From the NCBI GenBank assembly GCA_905200905.1, contig CAJKMA010000016.1, positions 1 to 49,214 of the forward strand: a DNA stretch of 49,214 nucleotides, given 5' to 3'. How positions within the stretch are numbered: the first letter of the stretch is position 1; the number at the start of each line of letters is the position of its first letter. The translations under genes and the position numbers were made by a program. The notes beneath the pieces are model-generated. The model was not told the DNA's origin. It saw only the letters and a program-made list of their open reading frames with translations, and searched no databases. This stretch comes from an uncultured Bacillota bacterium (lineage in GTDB: Bacteria > Bacillota > Clostridia > Lachnospirales > Lachnospiraceae). Positions 8,615-17,986 of the stretch are shown in pieces.

Positions 8615-9508
8615 GTGAAATTATCAATGGCCGCTAAAAAGAAAAGAGAGGGATATACCTTTATTTTACCTGGCTTTATTTACATGTTAGTTATTTTAGG
8701 CTATCCATTAATTTATAATATTATTTTAAGTTTTAAGAATGTAAATGTAAAAACATTTGCGTCTGGAGAATCTGTGTTTGTAGGATTTCAAAATTATATT
8801 GATTTGTTCCATAATCCTACGTTTCTTATGGTATTAAAAAACACATTTGTATTTACAATATGTTGTCTTGTTTTTCAGTTTACCATTGGATTTATATTCG
8901 CCTTATTTTTTTCAAAAAAATTCACATTTTCAGGTCCTATTAGAGGCATGATTTTGGTGGGATATATGATGCCAATGTCTGTAACGGCTTTATTAGGAAA
9001 AAATATGTTTGACGTGTCAAGTGGTGTTATTAATGATTTGTTAATGAAAATTGGACTTATTAATGCACCAGTAGAGTGGCTTTTAAATGGAGGAACAGCT
9101 ATGGCAGCGGTAATTGCAGTAAACTGCTGGGTGGGAATTCCATTTAACATGTTGTTACTTACATCGGGACTTACGGGAATTTCAACGGAAATTTATGAAA
9201 GTGCGGAAGTAGATGGTGCAACTCCGTTGAAACGTTTTATTTATATTACTTTACCGCTTATGAAGCCGGCAATTATGTCTGTATTAATGCTTGGATTCAT
9301 TTATACCTTTAAAGCCTTTGATTTGATGTTTGTTATGACAAGTGGAGGCCCATTGAATGCAACGGATGTGCTGGGAACCTATTCTTATACACTCTCCTTT
9401 AAGCAATATGAATTTTCCATGGGCTCAGCAACAGCAATGGTACTGTTCTGCTGCTTGTTTGTAATTGGATTATTCTATCTGCGCATGATTTCAAAGGAGG
9501 ATGATTAG
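8615..9508 (+). CDS. Sugar ABC transporter permease (MalF-like)
   Basis: This is one of the two membrane subunits of the importer. The 297-residue protein has about six hydrophobic segments, the first at about 14-35 (FILPGFIYMLVILGYPLIYN). The conserved cytoplasmic EAA loop, which docks to the ATPase, is visible as EIYESAEVDGATPLKRFIYI. The start is GTG 8615 with AAGGG ten bases upstream; the internal ATG at 8627 would be too far from that site. The gene ends four bases before the start of its partner. Confidence 0.94.
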   Translation: MKLSMAAKKKREGYTFILPGFIYMLVILGYPLIYNIILSFKNVNVKTFASGESVFVGFQNYIDLFHNPTFLMVLKNTFVFTICCLVFQFTIGFIFALFFSKKFTFSGPIRGMILVGYMMPMSVTALLGKNMFDVSSGVINDLLMKIGLINAPVEWLLNGGTAMAAVIAVNCWVGIPFNMLLLTSGLTGISTEIYESAEVDGATPLKRFIYITLPLMKPAIMSVLMLGFIYTFKAFDLMFVMTSGGPLNATDVLGTYSYTLSFKQYEFSMGSATAMVLFCCLFVIGLFYLRMISKEDD

Positions 9509-9512
9509 AGCT

Positions 9513-10373
9513 ATGGAAAAAGAAAAGAAGAAAAAAGTATTAAGTTCCAAAGAAAAGCGAATAAATATTACATACTGTATTATCTCTGTAATTATTGCAG
9601 TTTTATTTTTATTTCCTATTTATTGGATTGTAGCAATGTCTTTTAAATCAGATGCAGAATCCTTTGGTAAGATCGTGACTTATTATCCTCATGAGTTTAC
9701 GCTTGATCCATGGATTAAAAACTTTACGGATGCAGAATTTCTTTCTTCATTAAAGAATAGTATTTTTATTGCTTTACTTTCAATGTCATTTTCTATGATA
9801 TTTGGTGTACCAGCAGCTTATGGAATGGGACGATACAAAGTACCAGGCGGAAAAGGATTTCTTTTAACATTCCTTGTAACTCAGATGCTTCCGGCTTCTT
9901 TAATGCTGACACCAATGTATTTGATATTTAATCAATTACATTTATTAGGAACTTATGTGGGGCCAGCACTTGCAATATCTTCGGGAACGATACCTTTTAT
10001 TGTGGTAACTTTAAGACCTTATTTTAAGAGCGTACCAACTTCTCTTGATGATGCAGCACGTATTGATGGATGCGGTGTATATCGCTCTTTCTTTAAGATT
10101 ATGATACCTGCTATTAAAACAGGTATTATTACAGTATTAGTTATTTCTTTTTTGAATGGATGGAATGACTTGGCATATTCTATGACATTTAATGTAAAAC
10201 CGGAAATGCGTCCTTTGACAGCTAATATTTACAAATTTCAGAGCAAATATGGAACTAAATGGAACTGTATTATGGCATATGGTGCAATTTTAGTATTACC
10301 AGTTATTCTGCTATTCATATTCTTGCAGAAATATATTGTAGGAGGTCTCACAGCTGGAGCAGTAAAAGAGTAG
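9513..10373 (+). CDS. Sugar ABC transporter permease (MalG-like)
   Basis: This is the second membrane subunit. The 286-residue protein has about six hydrophobic segments, the first at about 20-42. The EAA loop is SLDDAARIDGCGVYRSFFKI. The protein ends in KYIVGGLTAGAVKE, the standard MalG-type end. ATG 9513 is preferred to the in-frame ATG 9501, because the ribosome site AAAGGAGG (9493-9500) directly abuts the latter and leaves it no spacing. Together with the gene before it, it would form the import pore. Confidence 0.94.
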   Translation: MEKEKKKKVLSSKEKRINITYCIISVIIAVLFLFPIYWIVAMSFKSDAESFGKIVTYYPHEFTLDPWIKNFTDAEFLSSLKNSIFIALLSMSFSMIFGVPAAYGMGRYKVPGGKGFLLTFLVTQMLPASLMLTPMYLIFNQLHLLGTYVGPALAISSGTIPFIVVTLRPYFKSVPTSLDDAARIDGCGVYRSFFKIMIPAIKTGIITVLVISFLNGWNDLAYSMTFNVKPEMRPLTANIYKFQSKYGTKWNCIMAYGAILVLPVILLFIFLQKYIVGGLTAGAVKE

Positions 10374-10377
10374 AATA

Positions 10378-10421
10378 TTATAAAAGCACTGGATGGAGAA
10401 TCTCTTTCAGTGCTTTTATAA
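10378..10421 (+). terminator. Terminator after the permease genes
   Basis: A perfect 14-base inverted repeat, TTATAAAAGCACTG and CAGTGCTTTTATAA, surrounds a 16-base loop. It separates the transporter genes from the glycosidase genes. Confidence 0.75.
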
Positions 10422-10514
10422 AAAGTAAATATTTGTCTAATATTCCATGTGTTATGACTAGAAGATATTAAAGGACGCTTATATAATAAAAAACAAGAAA
10501 GAAGGGAGCAGACT

Positions 10515-12581
10515 ATGGAAAAAATGATAAAACAGGAAATAGAATCAACAGGTGATTTTCGTTCAGACAACAAGTTTTTATTAGGCTTTTTTGAAGAAAA
10601 AGATGGGGCCTTGCACTATCGTTATGATGCAGAGAGAGTGATTGTAGAACCATGGGGAGCAAACAGCCTTCGTGTACGTGCTTCTAAAATGCCAGAAATG
10701 CCAGAGGAGTTGTGGGCTTTAGATGGAAAGCCAGAGGATGACCATGCAGAAATTACTATCCATGAATTTTCAGCAGAAATTGTAAACGGGAAAATCAAAG
10801 CAGTTATTAATAATATCGGTAAACTGACTTTCTATAATCAGAAGGGAGAAGTACTTCTGGAAGAGTATGTTAGAAACAGGGAAGATATGTTTGCAGATAC
10901 GTGTAGTTCTCTAGAAGTAGAGGCAAGAGAGTTTAAACCGATTATAGGTGGTGATTATGCTCTGACCATGCGTTTCGAATCGAATCCAGATGAAAAACTT
11001 TATGGTATGGGACAATATCAGCAGAAATTTTTGAATGTAAAGGGAGCAGAATTAGAACTAGCTCACAGAAATTCTCAAGCCAGTGTGCCTTTTGCATTGT
11101 CTTCTGTAGGGTATGGATTCTTGTGGAACAATCCAGCTATTGGTCGTGTTAGTTTTAACAAAAACATTACTACTTGGCAGGTAGCTTCTACCAAGAAGCT
11201 GGACTATTGGATTACAGCTGGAGATACTCCATCTGAAATCGAGGAGGCTTATGCAGATGCCACTGGAAAGGTTCCTATGATGCCAGAATATGGAATGGGA
11301 TTTTGGCAGTGCAAACTTCGCTATCAGACCCAGGAAGAACTTCTGGAAGTAGCAAGAGAGTACAAACGCCGTGGTATTCCTGTGGATGTCATTGTAGTAG
11401 ATTTCTTCCACTGGCCAAAACAGGGAGATTGGAGATTTGACCCAACCTACTGGCCGGATCCAGATGCAATGATTGCAGAATTAAAAGAAATGGGCATTGA
11501 ATTAATGGTATCTATCTGGCCTATGGTAGATTATAAGAGCGAGAATTTCGAGGAAATGAAAGCAAAAGGATTACTAACCAGAGTGGAAAAGGGTGTCCGT
11601 ATTGATAATACATATATGGGCAATACCATTCAGTATGACCCTACAAATCCGGAAGCAAGAGAATATGTATGGAAAAAAGCCAAGAAAAATTATTACGACA
11701 AAGGAGTTAAAATTTTCTGGCTGGATGAAGCAGAACCGGAATATACCGTATATGATTTTGAAAACTATCGTTATCATTTGGGACCAAATGTACAGATTGG
11801 AAATGTATATCCAGTTATGTATGCGAAAACCTTCTTTGATGGTATGAGAGAAGAAGGACAGGAAAAAGTTGTAAATCTTCTTCGGTGTGCATGGGCAGGC
11901 TCTCAGAAATATGGAGCCTTGGTATGGTCTGGAGATATTCATTCAACTTTCGAAAGTCTGCAAAATCAGTTTGCAGCAGGGTTAAATATGGGACTTTCAG
12001 GAATTACATGGTGGACTACAGATATCGGTGGATTCTTTGGAGCAAACATTTATGATGAGGACTATCATGAAGTATTTGTCCGTTGGTTTGAGTATGGAAC
12101 TTTCTGTCCAGTCATGAGACTTCATGGCTATCGTATGCCATATCAGCCACAATATGGAACAACCGGTGGTGCGGAATGTGTATCTGGTGCACCGAATGAA
12201 ATCTGGTCTTATGGAGATGAAGTATACGAAATCTGTAAGAAGTACATTGAAATTCGTGAAGCAATGCGTCCATATATTCGTACATTGATGGAAGCAGCAC
12301 ATGAAAAGGGAACTCCGGTTATGAGACCGCTGTTCTATGATTTCCCAGAAGATAAGGTATGCTGGGAGAATGAAACTGAGTATATGTTTGGTCCAGATGT
12401 CTTAGTTGCTCCGATTATGGAACGGGGACAAGAAACAAAAGAAGTATATTTGCCAACAGGTGCAAAATGGACGAATGTATGGACAAAGGAAACCTTTGAA
12501 GGTGGACAGACAGTTACTGTGAAAACACCATTAGAACAGATTCCATTGTTTACAAAAGACGGATTTATCCTAAATATATAA
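10515..12581 (+). CDS. Glycoside hydrolase family 31, copy 1
   Basis: This is a retaining alpha-glycosidase of family GH31 (alpha-glucosidase or alpha-xylosidase type), probably acting in the cytoplasm because no signal peptide is seen. The 688-residue protein has an N-terminal beta-sandwich (about 20-240), a catalytic barrel beginning at MPEYGMGFWQCKLRYQ, and C-terminal beta domains. The predicted nucleophile is D404 in KIFWLDEAEPE and the acid/base D474 in VWSGDIHSTF. The WLDEAEPE motif differs from the KTDFGE motif of the YicI-like enzyme downstream, so the specificity is likely different. The start has GAAGGGAGCAGACT upstream. A close paralogue follows after 30 bases, evidently a tandem duplication. 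Confidence 0.92.
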   Translation: MEKMIKQEIESTGDFRSDNKFLLGFFEEKDGALHYRYDAERVIVEPWGANSLRVRASKMPEMPEELWALDGKPEDDHAEITIHEFSAEIVNGKIKAVINNIGKLTFYNQKGEVLLEEYVRNREDMFADTCSSLEVEAREFKPIIGGDYALTMRFESNPDEKLYGMGQYQQKFLNVKGAELELAHRNSQASVPFALSSVGYGFLWNNPAIGRVSFNKNITTWQVASTKKLDYWITAGDTPSEIEEAYADATGKVPMMPEYGMGFWQCKLRYQTQEELLEVAREYKRRGIPVDVIVVDFFHWPKQGDWRFDPTYWPDPDAMIAELKEMGIELMVSIWPMVDYKSENFEEMKAKGLLTRVEKGVRIDNTYMGNTIQYDPTNPEAREYVWKKAKKNYYDKGVKIFWLDEAEPEYTVYDFENYRYHLGPNVQIGNVYPVMYAKTFFDGMREEGQEKVVNLLRCAWAGSQKYGALVWSGDIHSTFESLQNQFAAGLNMGLSGITWWTTDIGGFFGANIYDEDYHEVFVRWFEYGTFCPVMRLHGYRMPYQPQYGTTGGAECVSGAPNEIWSYGDEVYEICKKYIEIREAMRPYIRTLMEAAHEKGTPVMRPLFYDFPEDKVCWENETEYMFGPDVLVAPIMERGQETKEVYLPTGAKWTNVWTKETFEGGQTVTVKTPLEQIPLFTKDGFILNI

Positions 12582-12611
12582 AGAAATTAAGGTGTTTTGG
12601 AGGAAAAGACT

Positions 12612-14609
12612 ATGATAAAGCAAGTGGGGAACAAAATATACAGAAGGTTTGACAAAGAATTGCTTTGCATTGAACCTTGGGGAAAAAATAGTTTTCGTAT
12701 CAGAGCAACCCAGAGACATGAGTTTATACCAGATGATATATCAGCACTGTTAGAACCAGTACCATGTGAAATTAAGGTCTATGAAAGAGGCACAGATACA
12801 GTTATTGAGAATGGGAAAATTATATGTGAAATTACAAGAACTGGAAAATTGCGATTTTTAAACCAGAATGGGAAACTTCTTTTAGAGGAGTACGAACGTA
12901 TTCGTGGAATGTCAGAAGAGGGAAGAAAAGAGTTTAATAGTGCTCTGGAAATTTTTCCAAGAACTTTTGAGCCGCATCCAAGTGTAGATAATTTTAAACT
13001 GACAGTACGGTTTGAGCCTGTCGATGGAGAAAAAATTTATGGAATGGGACAATATCAGCAGCCATACTTAGATGTAAAAGGCTGTACGTTGGAATTAGCA
13101 CACAGAAATTCACAAGCAAGTGTACCCTTTGCATTATCTAGCAATGGATATGGCTTTTTGTGGAATAATCCGGCAATTGGAACAGTAACTTTTGGAAAAA
13201 ATGTTACAGAATGGAAGGCAAGGTCTACAAAACAATTGGATTATTGGATTACAGCAGGTGATACACCGGCAGAGATTGAAGAGACTTATGCAGAGGCAAC
13301 TGGTAAAGTGCCTATGATGCCGGAGTACGGAATGGGATTTTGGCAGTGTAAACTTCGTTATCAAACGCAAGATGAAATTTTAGAAGTAGCAAGAGAGTAT
13401 AAGAAAAGAGGGCTTCCAATTGATGTAATTGTTGCGGATTTTTTCCATTGGCCACATCAGGGAGATTGGAAGTTTGATTTAGATTATTGGCCAGATCCGG
13501 CGGGAATGGTGAGAGAATTAAAAGAAATGGGAATAGAATTAATGGTTTCCATTTGGCCAACCGTAGATGAAGAAAGTGAAAACTATGAAGAGATGGAGGA
13601 AATGGGATATCTTACACGATCAGAATTCGGTAAACGTATTGGTCAGTTGGGAGATGCTTGTATCATTGATGTTACCCATCCAGACGGCAGAGATTATGTA
13701 TGGAAAAAAATAAAAGAGAATTATTATAAAAATGGCATTAAAATTTTCTGGCTGGATGAAGCGGAACCAGAATTAACAGGATATGAGTATCAGCATTATC
13801 GCTTCTACAGGGGAGCTGATATGGAAATTGGAAATATATATCCCAAAGAGTACGCAAGAATGGCATATGAAGGTATGGAAGCAGAAGGTCAGAAGAACAT
13901 AGTAAATCTTCTACGTTGTGCTTGGGCTGGTAGTCAAAAATATGGAGCTTTGGTATGGTCTGGAGATATTGATTCGTCTTTCCGTTCTCTTAGAAATCAG
14001 CTTGTAGCAGGATTGAATATGGGAATTGCAGGATTACCTTGGTGGACTACAGATATTGGAGGTTTTCATGGAGGAAATATTTATGATCCTAAATTTCATG
14101 AGATTCTAGTACGGTGGTTTGAATTTGGGACTTTTTGTCCAGTAATGCGTTTACATGGGTTTAGAGAACCATTTAAAGAGGCATTGGGATCTACTGGTGG
14201 AGGAAAACATATTAGTGGGGCAGAAAACGAGGTTTGGAGTTATGGAGATGAGGTCTATGAAATCTGTAAAAAATATATGAATTTGAGAGAAAAGATGCGT
14301 CCTTACGTAAGAAAATTAATGAAGGAGGCTCATGAAAAAGGAACACCAATCATGAGACCATTGTTCTATGATTTCCCAGATGACGAACAGGCATGGGAAA
14401 TTGAGGATCAATATATGTTTGGCCCAGAGATGTTAGTGGCACCAATTTTATATGCAGATGTTAGAGAAAGAGTCTTATACTTGCCAGATGGCACATGGAG
14501 AAATATTTGCAATGGTGAAGTATACCAGGGAAAACAGAGAATAACTGTTGCAGCCCCCATTGACCAACTTCCTGTATTTGTGAAAGATGGCGCTTTAGAA
14601 GAATTATAA
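12612..14609 (+). CDS. Glycoside hydrolase family 31, copy 2 (tandem paralogue)
   Basis: The 665-residue alpha-glycosidase is closely related to the gene before it: long blocks such as LAHRNSQASVPFALSS and GKVPMMPEYGMGFWQC are shared. The predicted nucleophile is D382 in KIFWLDEAEPE and the acid/base D452 in VWSGDIDSSF. It differs most in the N-terminal sandwich and in the loop after the nucleophile (LTGYEYQHYRF instead of YTVYDFENYRY), which may tune the substrate. ATG 12612 with GGAGG eight bases before it is used; an upstream in-frame TTG at 12597 has no such site. It is probably co-transcribed with copy 1. Confidence 0.92.
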   Translation: MIKQVGNKIYRRFDKELLCIEPWGKNSFRIRATQRHEFIPDDISALLEPVPCEIKVYERGTDTVIENGKIICEITRTGKLRFLNQNGKLLLEEYERIRGMSEEGRKEFNSALEIFPRTFEPHPSVDNFKLTVRFEPVDGEKIYGMGQYQQPYLDVKGCTLELAHRNSQASVPFALSSNGYGFLWNNPAIGTVTFGKNVTEWKARSTKQLDYWITAGDTPAEIEETYAEATGKVPMMPEYGMGFWQCKLRYQTQDEILEVAREYKKRGLPIDVIVADFFHWPHQGDWKFDLDYWPDPAGMVRELKEMGIELMVSIWPTVDEESENYEEMEEMGYLTRSEFGKRIGQLGDACIIDVTHPDGRDYVWKKIKENYYKNGIKIFWLDEAEPELTGYEYQHYRFYRGADMEIGNIYPKEYARMAYEGMEAEGQKNIVNLLRCAWAGSQKYGALVWSGDIDSSFRSLRNQLVAGLNMGIAGLPWWTTDIGGFHGGNIYDPKFHEILVRWFEFGTFCPVMRLHGFREPFKEALGSTGGGKHISGAENEVWSYGDEVYEICKKYMNLREKMRPYVRKLMKEAHEKGTPIMRPLFYDFPDDEQAWEIEDQYMFGPEMLVAPILYADVRERVLYLPDGTWRNICNGEVYQGKQRITVAAPIDQLPVFVKDGALEEL

Positions 14610-14623
14610 TCCAGAAAGAGACA

Positions 14624-14669
14624 CTGAGAATGTAGCTCTAAGTAATGATTATTAAAGTTGCATTCTCAG
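14624..14669 (+). repeat. Intergenic hairpin without T tract
   Basis: CTGAGAATG and CATTCTCAG form a nine-base-pair stem with a 28-base loop. Downstream comes GCCTTCT rather than a T run, so it is more likely an RNA-stabilising or processing structure than a strong terminator. Confidence 0.45.
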
Positions 14670-14697
14670 GCCTTCTATAAAGAATGGAGAGAAAAAC

Positions 14698-15339
14698 GTG
14701 GAACAGAAAAAGGAAAAACGAAATATTTTTGGGTTTGACGGAAGTTTTATTCAAGTATTTGATATAATTTTTGATATTTTAGTATTGAGTTTTTTATGGA
14801 TTTTGTGCAGTATTCCAATCATTACTATAGGGGCATCTTCTACAGCTCTTTACTATGCAATGGTAAAATGTGTAAAGAACCATGATGGCTATGTCTCGAA
14901 ACAATTTTTTTATTCATTTAAAAATAATTTTGTGCCAGCAACGATACTTTGGGTGATTATTGTTGGTGTTTCCTTTATTCTTCATTTGAATATTGGAATT
15001 TTAATGGAAAAAACAAGCGGATACTTTGGTTTATTTTTTATTTGTTTTTATGCAGCAGCAGCTCTTTATGTTATATTGACAGCTTGCTATATGTTTCCGG
15101 CACTTTCTAGATTTGATATGGGATTAGGATGGTTTATAAAATTGTCTCTTTATATGGTGGTAAAATATTTTGGCACTACAGTTGCATTACTGTTAATTTT
15201 GGCATGTACAGTGATTCTGGTTTTTAAAATTCCTATGCTTATGTTTTTCCTTCCAGGTCCCGTAGCTTTTGTGATGTCGGATTTCCTGGAACGTGTTTTG
15301 AAAAGGCATGAGCCAACAAAAGAAGAAAAATACATGTGA
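14698..15339 (+). CDS. DUF624 membrane protein, YesL-like
   Basis: This 213-residue membrane protein of the YesL/DUF624 family is regularly found within YesMN-controlled carbohydrate loci; its exact role is unknown. It opens with FGFDGSFIQVFDIIFDILVLSFLWILCSIP in shape, with four to five hydrophobic segments at about 18-40, 75-97, 102-125, 140-165 and 168-190. The family hallmark PIITIGASSTALYY (about 38-51) is present. Translation starts at GTG 14698 with GGAGAG eight bases upstream. It sits between two GH31 genes, supporting membership of the same operon. Confidence 0.88.
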   Translation: MEQKKEKRNIFGFDGSFIQVFDIIFDILVLSFLWILCSIPIITIGASSTALYYAMVKCVKNHDGYVSKQFFYSFKNNFVPATILWVIIVGVSFILHLNIGILMEKTSGYFGLFFICFYAAAALYVILTACYMFPALSRFDMGLGWFIKLSLYMVVKYFGTTVALLLILACTVILVFKIPMLMFFLPGPVAFVMSDFLERVLKRHEPTKEEKYM

Positions 15340-15381
15340 ACAAATACATGAAATAATAAAAAAATAAAGGAGAAGGAAGCT

Positions 15382-17628
15382 ATGAAGTTTACAAATGGTT
15401 ATTGGTTGCTAAAGGACGAAATCAAGGCTGTTTATGCAGTGGAATATGCCAGCCACAAGGTAAAAGAGAATGAAGTTACCGTTTATCTTCCAAGCAGTCA
15501 TATTGCAGATAGAGGAAATTGCCTGAATCTGCCGATGTTGACCCTTACTTTATCTAGTCCTATGGAAGGAGTTATAAAGGTTTCAGCAGTGCATCATGCA
15601 GGGGCACTTTATAAAGGGCCTTTTGCAGAAATTCAGAATGAAAATCCAGAGGTTGTCATTGAGGACACAGAAGAGGCATTGATTTATAAAAGCGGTTCCT
15701 TGAAAGCAGTATTAGATAAAACGCCTGGAGCTTATAAACTGGCCTTTTATGAGGGAGAAAGGCTTTTGACAGAGTCCAGCTTCCGTAATCTTGCTTATAT
15801 GCAGAATACGAAAACAGGAAAAAATTACATGTTAGAGCAGCTTGCTATTGATGTAGATGAGTATATTTATGGACTTGGAGAACGCTTTACACCTTTTGTA
15901 AAAAATGGTCAGATAGTAGAAATGTGGAATGAGGATGGCGGTACTGCCAGTGAGATTGCTTACAAGAATATTCCATTTTATATTACTAACAAAGGATATG
16001 GTGTGCTGGTAGATCATGAAGGCGATGTTTCCTATGAGATTGCCAGTGAAAAGGTGGAACGTATTCAGTTTTCTGTGGAAGGTGAACGTTTGGATTATTA
16101 TTTTATCAGTGGAAAAACACCTATGGGGACTGTGGAAAAATACACAGAACTTACAGGAAAACCAGCGCTTCCTCCGGCATGGTCTTTTGGGCTGTGGCTG
16201 ACTACTTCTTTTACCACGAATTATGATGAAGAAACTACCTCAAGCTTTATTCAGGGAATGGCAGACAGGGATATTCCTCTCCATGTGTTCCATTTTGATT
16301 GTTATTGGATGGAAGCTTATGAGTGGTGTAATTTTGTTTGGGATCCAGCGACTTTCCCAGACCCCCAAGGAATGCTTAAGCGTTATCATGACAGGGGCCT
16401 GAAAATTTGTGTTTGGATTAATCCATATATTGGACAGAAATCCCCACTGTTTCAGGAAGGAATGGAAAAGGGTTATCTGATTAAGAAAACAGACGGCAGT
16501 ATATGGCAGACTGATTTGTGGCAAGCAGGGATGGGTTTGGTGGACTTCACCAATCCAGATGCAGTGGTCTGGTATCAGGGAAAATTAAAAACACTGTTAG
16601 ATATGGGTGTGGATTGTTTTAAAACAGATTTTGGCGAAAGAATTCCAGTAAAAGATGTTGCTTATTTTGATGGTTCTGATCCAGTAAAAATGCATAATTA
16701 TTATACTTATCTGTATAACAAGGCAGTATTTGAATTGTTGGAAAAAGAGCGTGGAAAAGGAGAGGCAGTACTGTTTGCTCGTTCTGCAACTGTAGGAGGT
16801 CAGAAATTCCCAGCACACTGGGGTGGTGACTGCTCTGCTACTTATCCGTCTATGGCAGAAACTCTTCGCGGCGGATTATCCCTGGCTTTAAGTGGATTTG
16901 GATTCTGGAGTCATGATATCAGTGGCTTTGAGAGTACAGCGCCTGCGGATATCTATAAACGCTGGTGCCAGTTTGGTCTGTTAAGTTCCCATAGCCGCCT
17001 TCATGGTTCCTCTTCTTATCGTGTGCCATGGCTCTTTGATGAGGAAGCCTGTGTGATTTTAAAAGAATTTGTGAATTTGAAATGCCGATTAATGCCATAT
17101 CTTTATGGACAGGCAGTGAAAGCTCATGTAAAGGGTACACCAATGCTTCGCCCTATGTTTTTGGATTTCCCAGAGGACAAAGCTTGTGATACTTTAGACA
17201 GACAGTATATGTTTGGTGACAGCCTTTTAGTAGCGCCTATTTTTAAAGAAAATGGAGAAGTACAGTATTATTTGCCAGAAGGAACTTGGTATAACCTCAT
17301 TACAGGTTTAAAAGTAGAAGGTGGAAAATGGCAGAAAGAAACTCATGATTATCATTCCCTGCCACTGATGGTTCGCCCAAACACGATTCTTCCTATGGGG
17401 AATAATGAAGTAGACGCTGCTTACGACTTTGCAGATGGTGTGACTCTGGTTCTCTCTGAATTTTCAGAAGGAGCAAAGGCAGAGGTAGAGATTCCTGATT
17501 TACAGGGAAATATAGTTATGAAGGCTTGTGCCCAAAGACATGGAAATGAAGTTTTTGTTACCGTAGAAGGTGGAAATGGAAACTTCTCTGTGAAGAATCT
17601 GGGAAGCGGTACGGTTGTTATAAAATAA
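15382..17628 (+). CDS. yicI: Alpha-xylosidase, YicI-like GH31
   Basis: This is a cytoplasmic GH31 enzyme closely similar to E. coli YicI, which releases xylose from the non-reducing end of alpha-xylosides such as isoprimeverose. The 748-residue length is close to the 772 of YicI. Shared blocks include FGLWLTTSFTTNYDEET, LHVFHFDCYWM, LKICVWINPYIGQKSP and KTDFGERIP. The nucleophile D416 in KTDFGE falls at the same number as in YicI, and the acid/base is D483 in HWGGDCSATY. The ribosome site AAAGGAGAAGGAAGCT is good. It is the best pointer to the substrate of this locus: an alpha-linked xylose-containing oligosaccharide. Activity on alpha-glucosides cannot be excluded. Confidence 0.93.
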   Translation: MKFTNGYWLLKDEIKAVYAVEYASHKVKENEVTVYLPSSHIADRGNCLNLPMLTLTLSSPMEGVIKVSAVHHAGALYKGPFAEIQNENPEVVIEDTEEALIYKSGSLKAVLDKTPGAYKLAFYEGERLLTESSFRNLAYMQNTKTGKNYMLEQLAIDVDEYIYGLGERFTPFVKNGQIVEMWNEDGGTASEIAYKNIPFYITNKGYGVLVDHEGDVSYEIASEKVERIQFSVEGERLDYYFISGKTPMGTVEKYTELTGKPALPPAWSFGLWLTTSFTTNYDEETTSSFIQGMADRDIPLHVFHFDCYWMEAYEWCNFVWDPATFPDPQGMLKRYHDRGLKICVWINPYIGQKSPLFQEGMEKGYLIKKTDGSIWQTDLWQAGMGLVDFTNPDAVVWYQGKLKTLLDMGVDCFKTDFGERIPVKDVAYFDGSDPVKMHNYYTYLYNKAVFELLEKERGKGEAVLFARSATVGGQKFPAHWGGDCSATYPSMAETLRGGLSLALSGFGFWSHDISGFESTAPADIYKRWCQFGLLSSHSRLHGSSSYRVPWLFDEEACVILKEFVNLKCRLMPYLYGQAVKAHVKGTPMLRPMFLDFPEDKACDTLDRQYMFGDSLLVAPIFKENGEVQYYLPEGTWYNLITGLKVEGGKWQKETHDYHSLPLMVRPNTILPMGNNEVDAAYDFADGVTLVLSEFSEGAKAEVEIPDLQGNIVMKACAQRHGNEVFVTVEGGNGNFSVKNLGSGTVVIK

Positions 17629-17636
17629 AAATTAGA

Positions 17637-17681
17637 TTCCCCTTTTGGTGGCATGTAGGTGCTGCTAAAAGGGGGATTTTG
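17637..17681 (+). terminator. Terminator of the GH31 operon
   Basis: CCCCTTTTGGTGGCA and TGCTGCTAAAAGGGGG pair over a six-base loop, followed by ATTTTGGG. Confidence 0.75.
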
Positions 17682-17890
17682 GGTTTATATCAACAGTTTT
17701 AGTGCCACTTGACATTTTCGGTAAAGTTATGAAAAAGTATCCTGAGTTTAGGAGTATTTATGAGGAAGTCTATGAAATGTGCAGAAATGTGGAGGAAATT
17801 ATGGGTTTATTTTCAGAAGAGCTGGCAGAAAAAGAAAAGATGATTGCAGAATTAAATCAGAAGATAAAAATGCTAGAAAAATCTGAGTGA
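17669..17890 (+). pseudogene. Remnant: C-terminal tail of an Rpn-type transposase
   Basis: The open frame from 17669 to the TGA at 17890 has no convincing start or ribosome site; GTG 17702 and ATG 17729 are both weak. The last ~45 residues, with EVYEMCRNVEEIMGLFSEEL followed by a lysine/glutamate coiled coil, resemble from memory the C-terminal tail of Lachnospiraceae Rpn/PD-(D/E)XK transposases, in which a similar cysteine-containing block precedes a coiled coil. The nuclease part is absent. It is therefore best read as the left-over end of a lost element; a real 62-residue coiled-coil protein cannot be ruled out. The inverted repeat after it is a good terminator. Confidence 0.5.
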
Positions 17891-17897
17891 TAAGTAT

Positions 17898-17967
17898 AAA
17901 CTGCTGCATGAAATACATATCAAGAGCATTGATACATGCCTGAGTATTTCATGCGGCAGTTTTTTAT
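17898..17967 (+). terminator. Strong, probably bidirectional terminator
   Basis: AACTGCTGCATGAAATAC and GTATTTCATGCGGCAGTT pair over 18 bases with one G-U pair, followed by TTTTT. On the other strand it would serve the ABC operon that ends at 17987. Confidence 0.85.
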
Positions 17968-17986
17968 TCATGCCTGAGAACATCCT

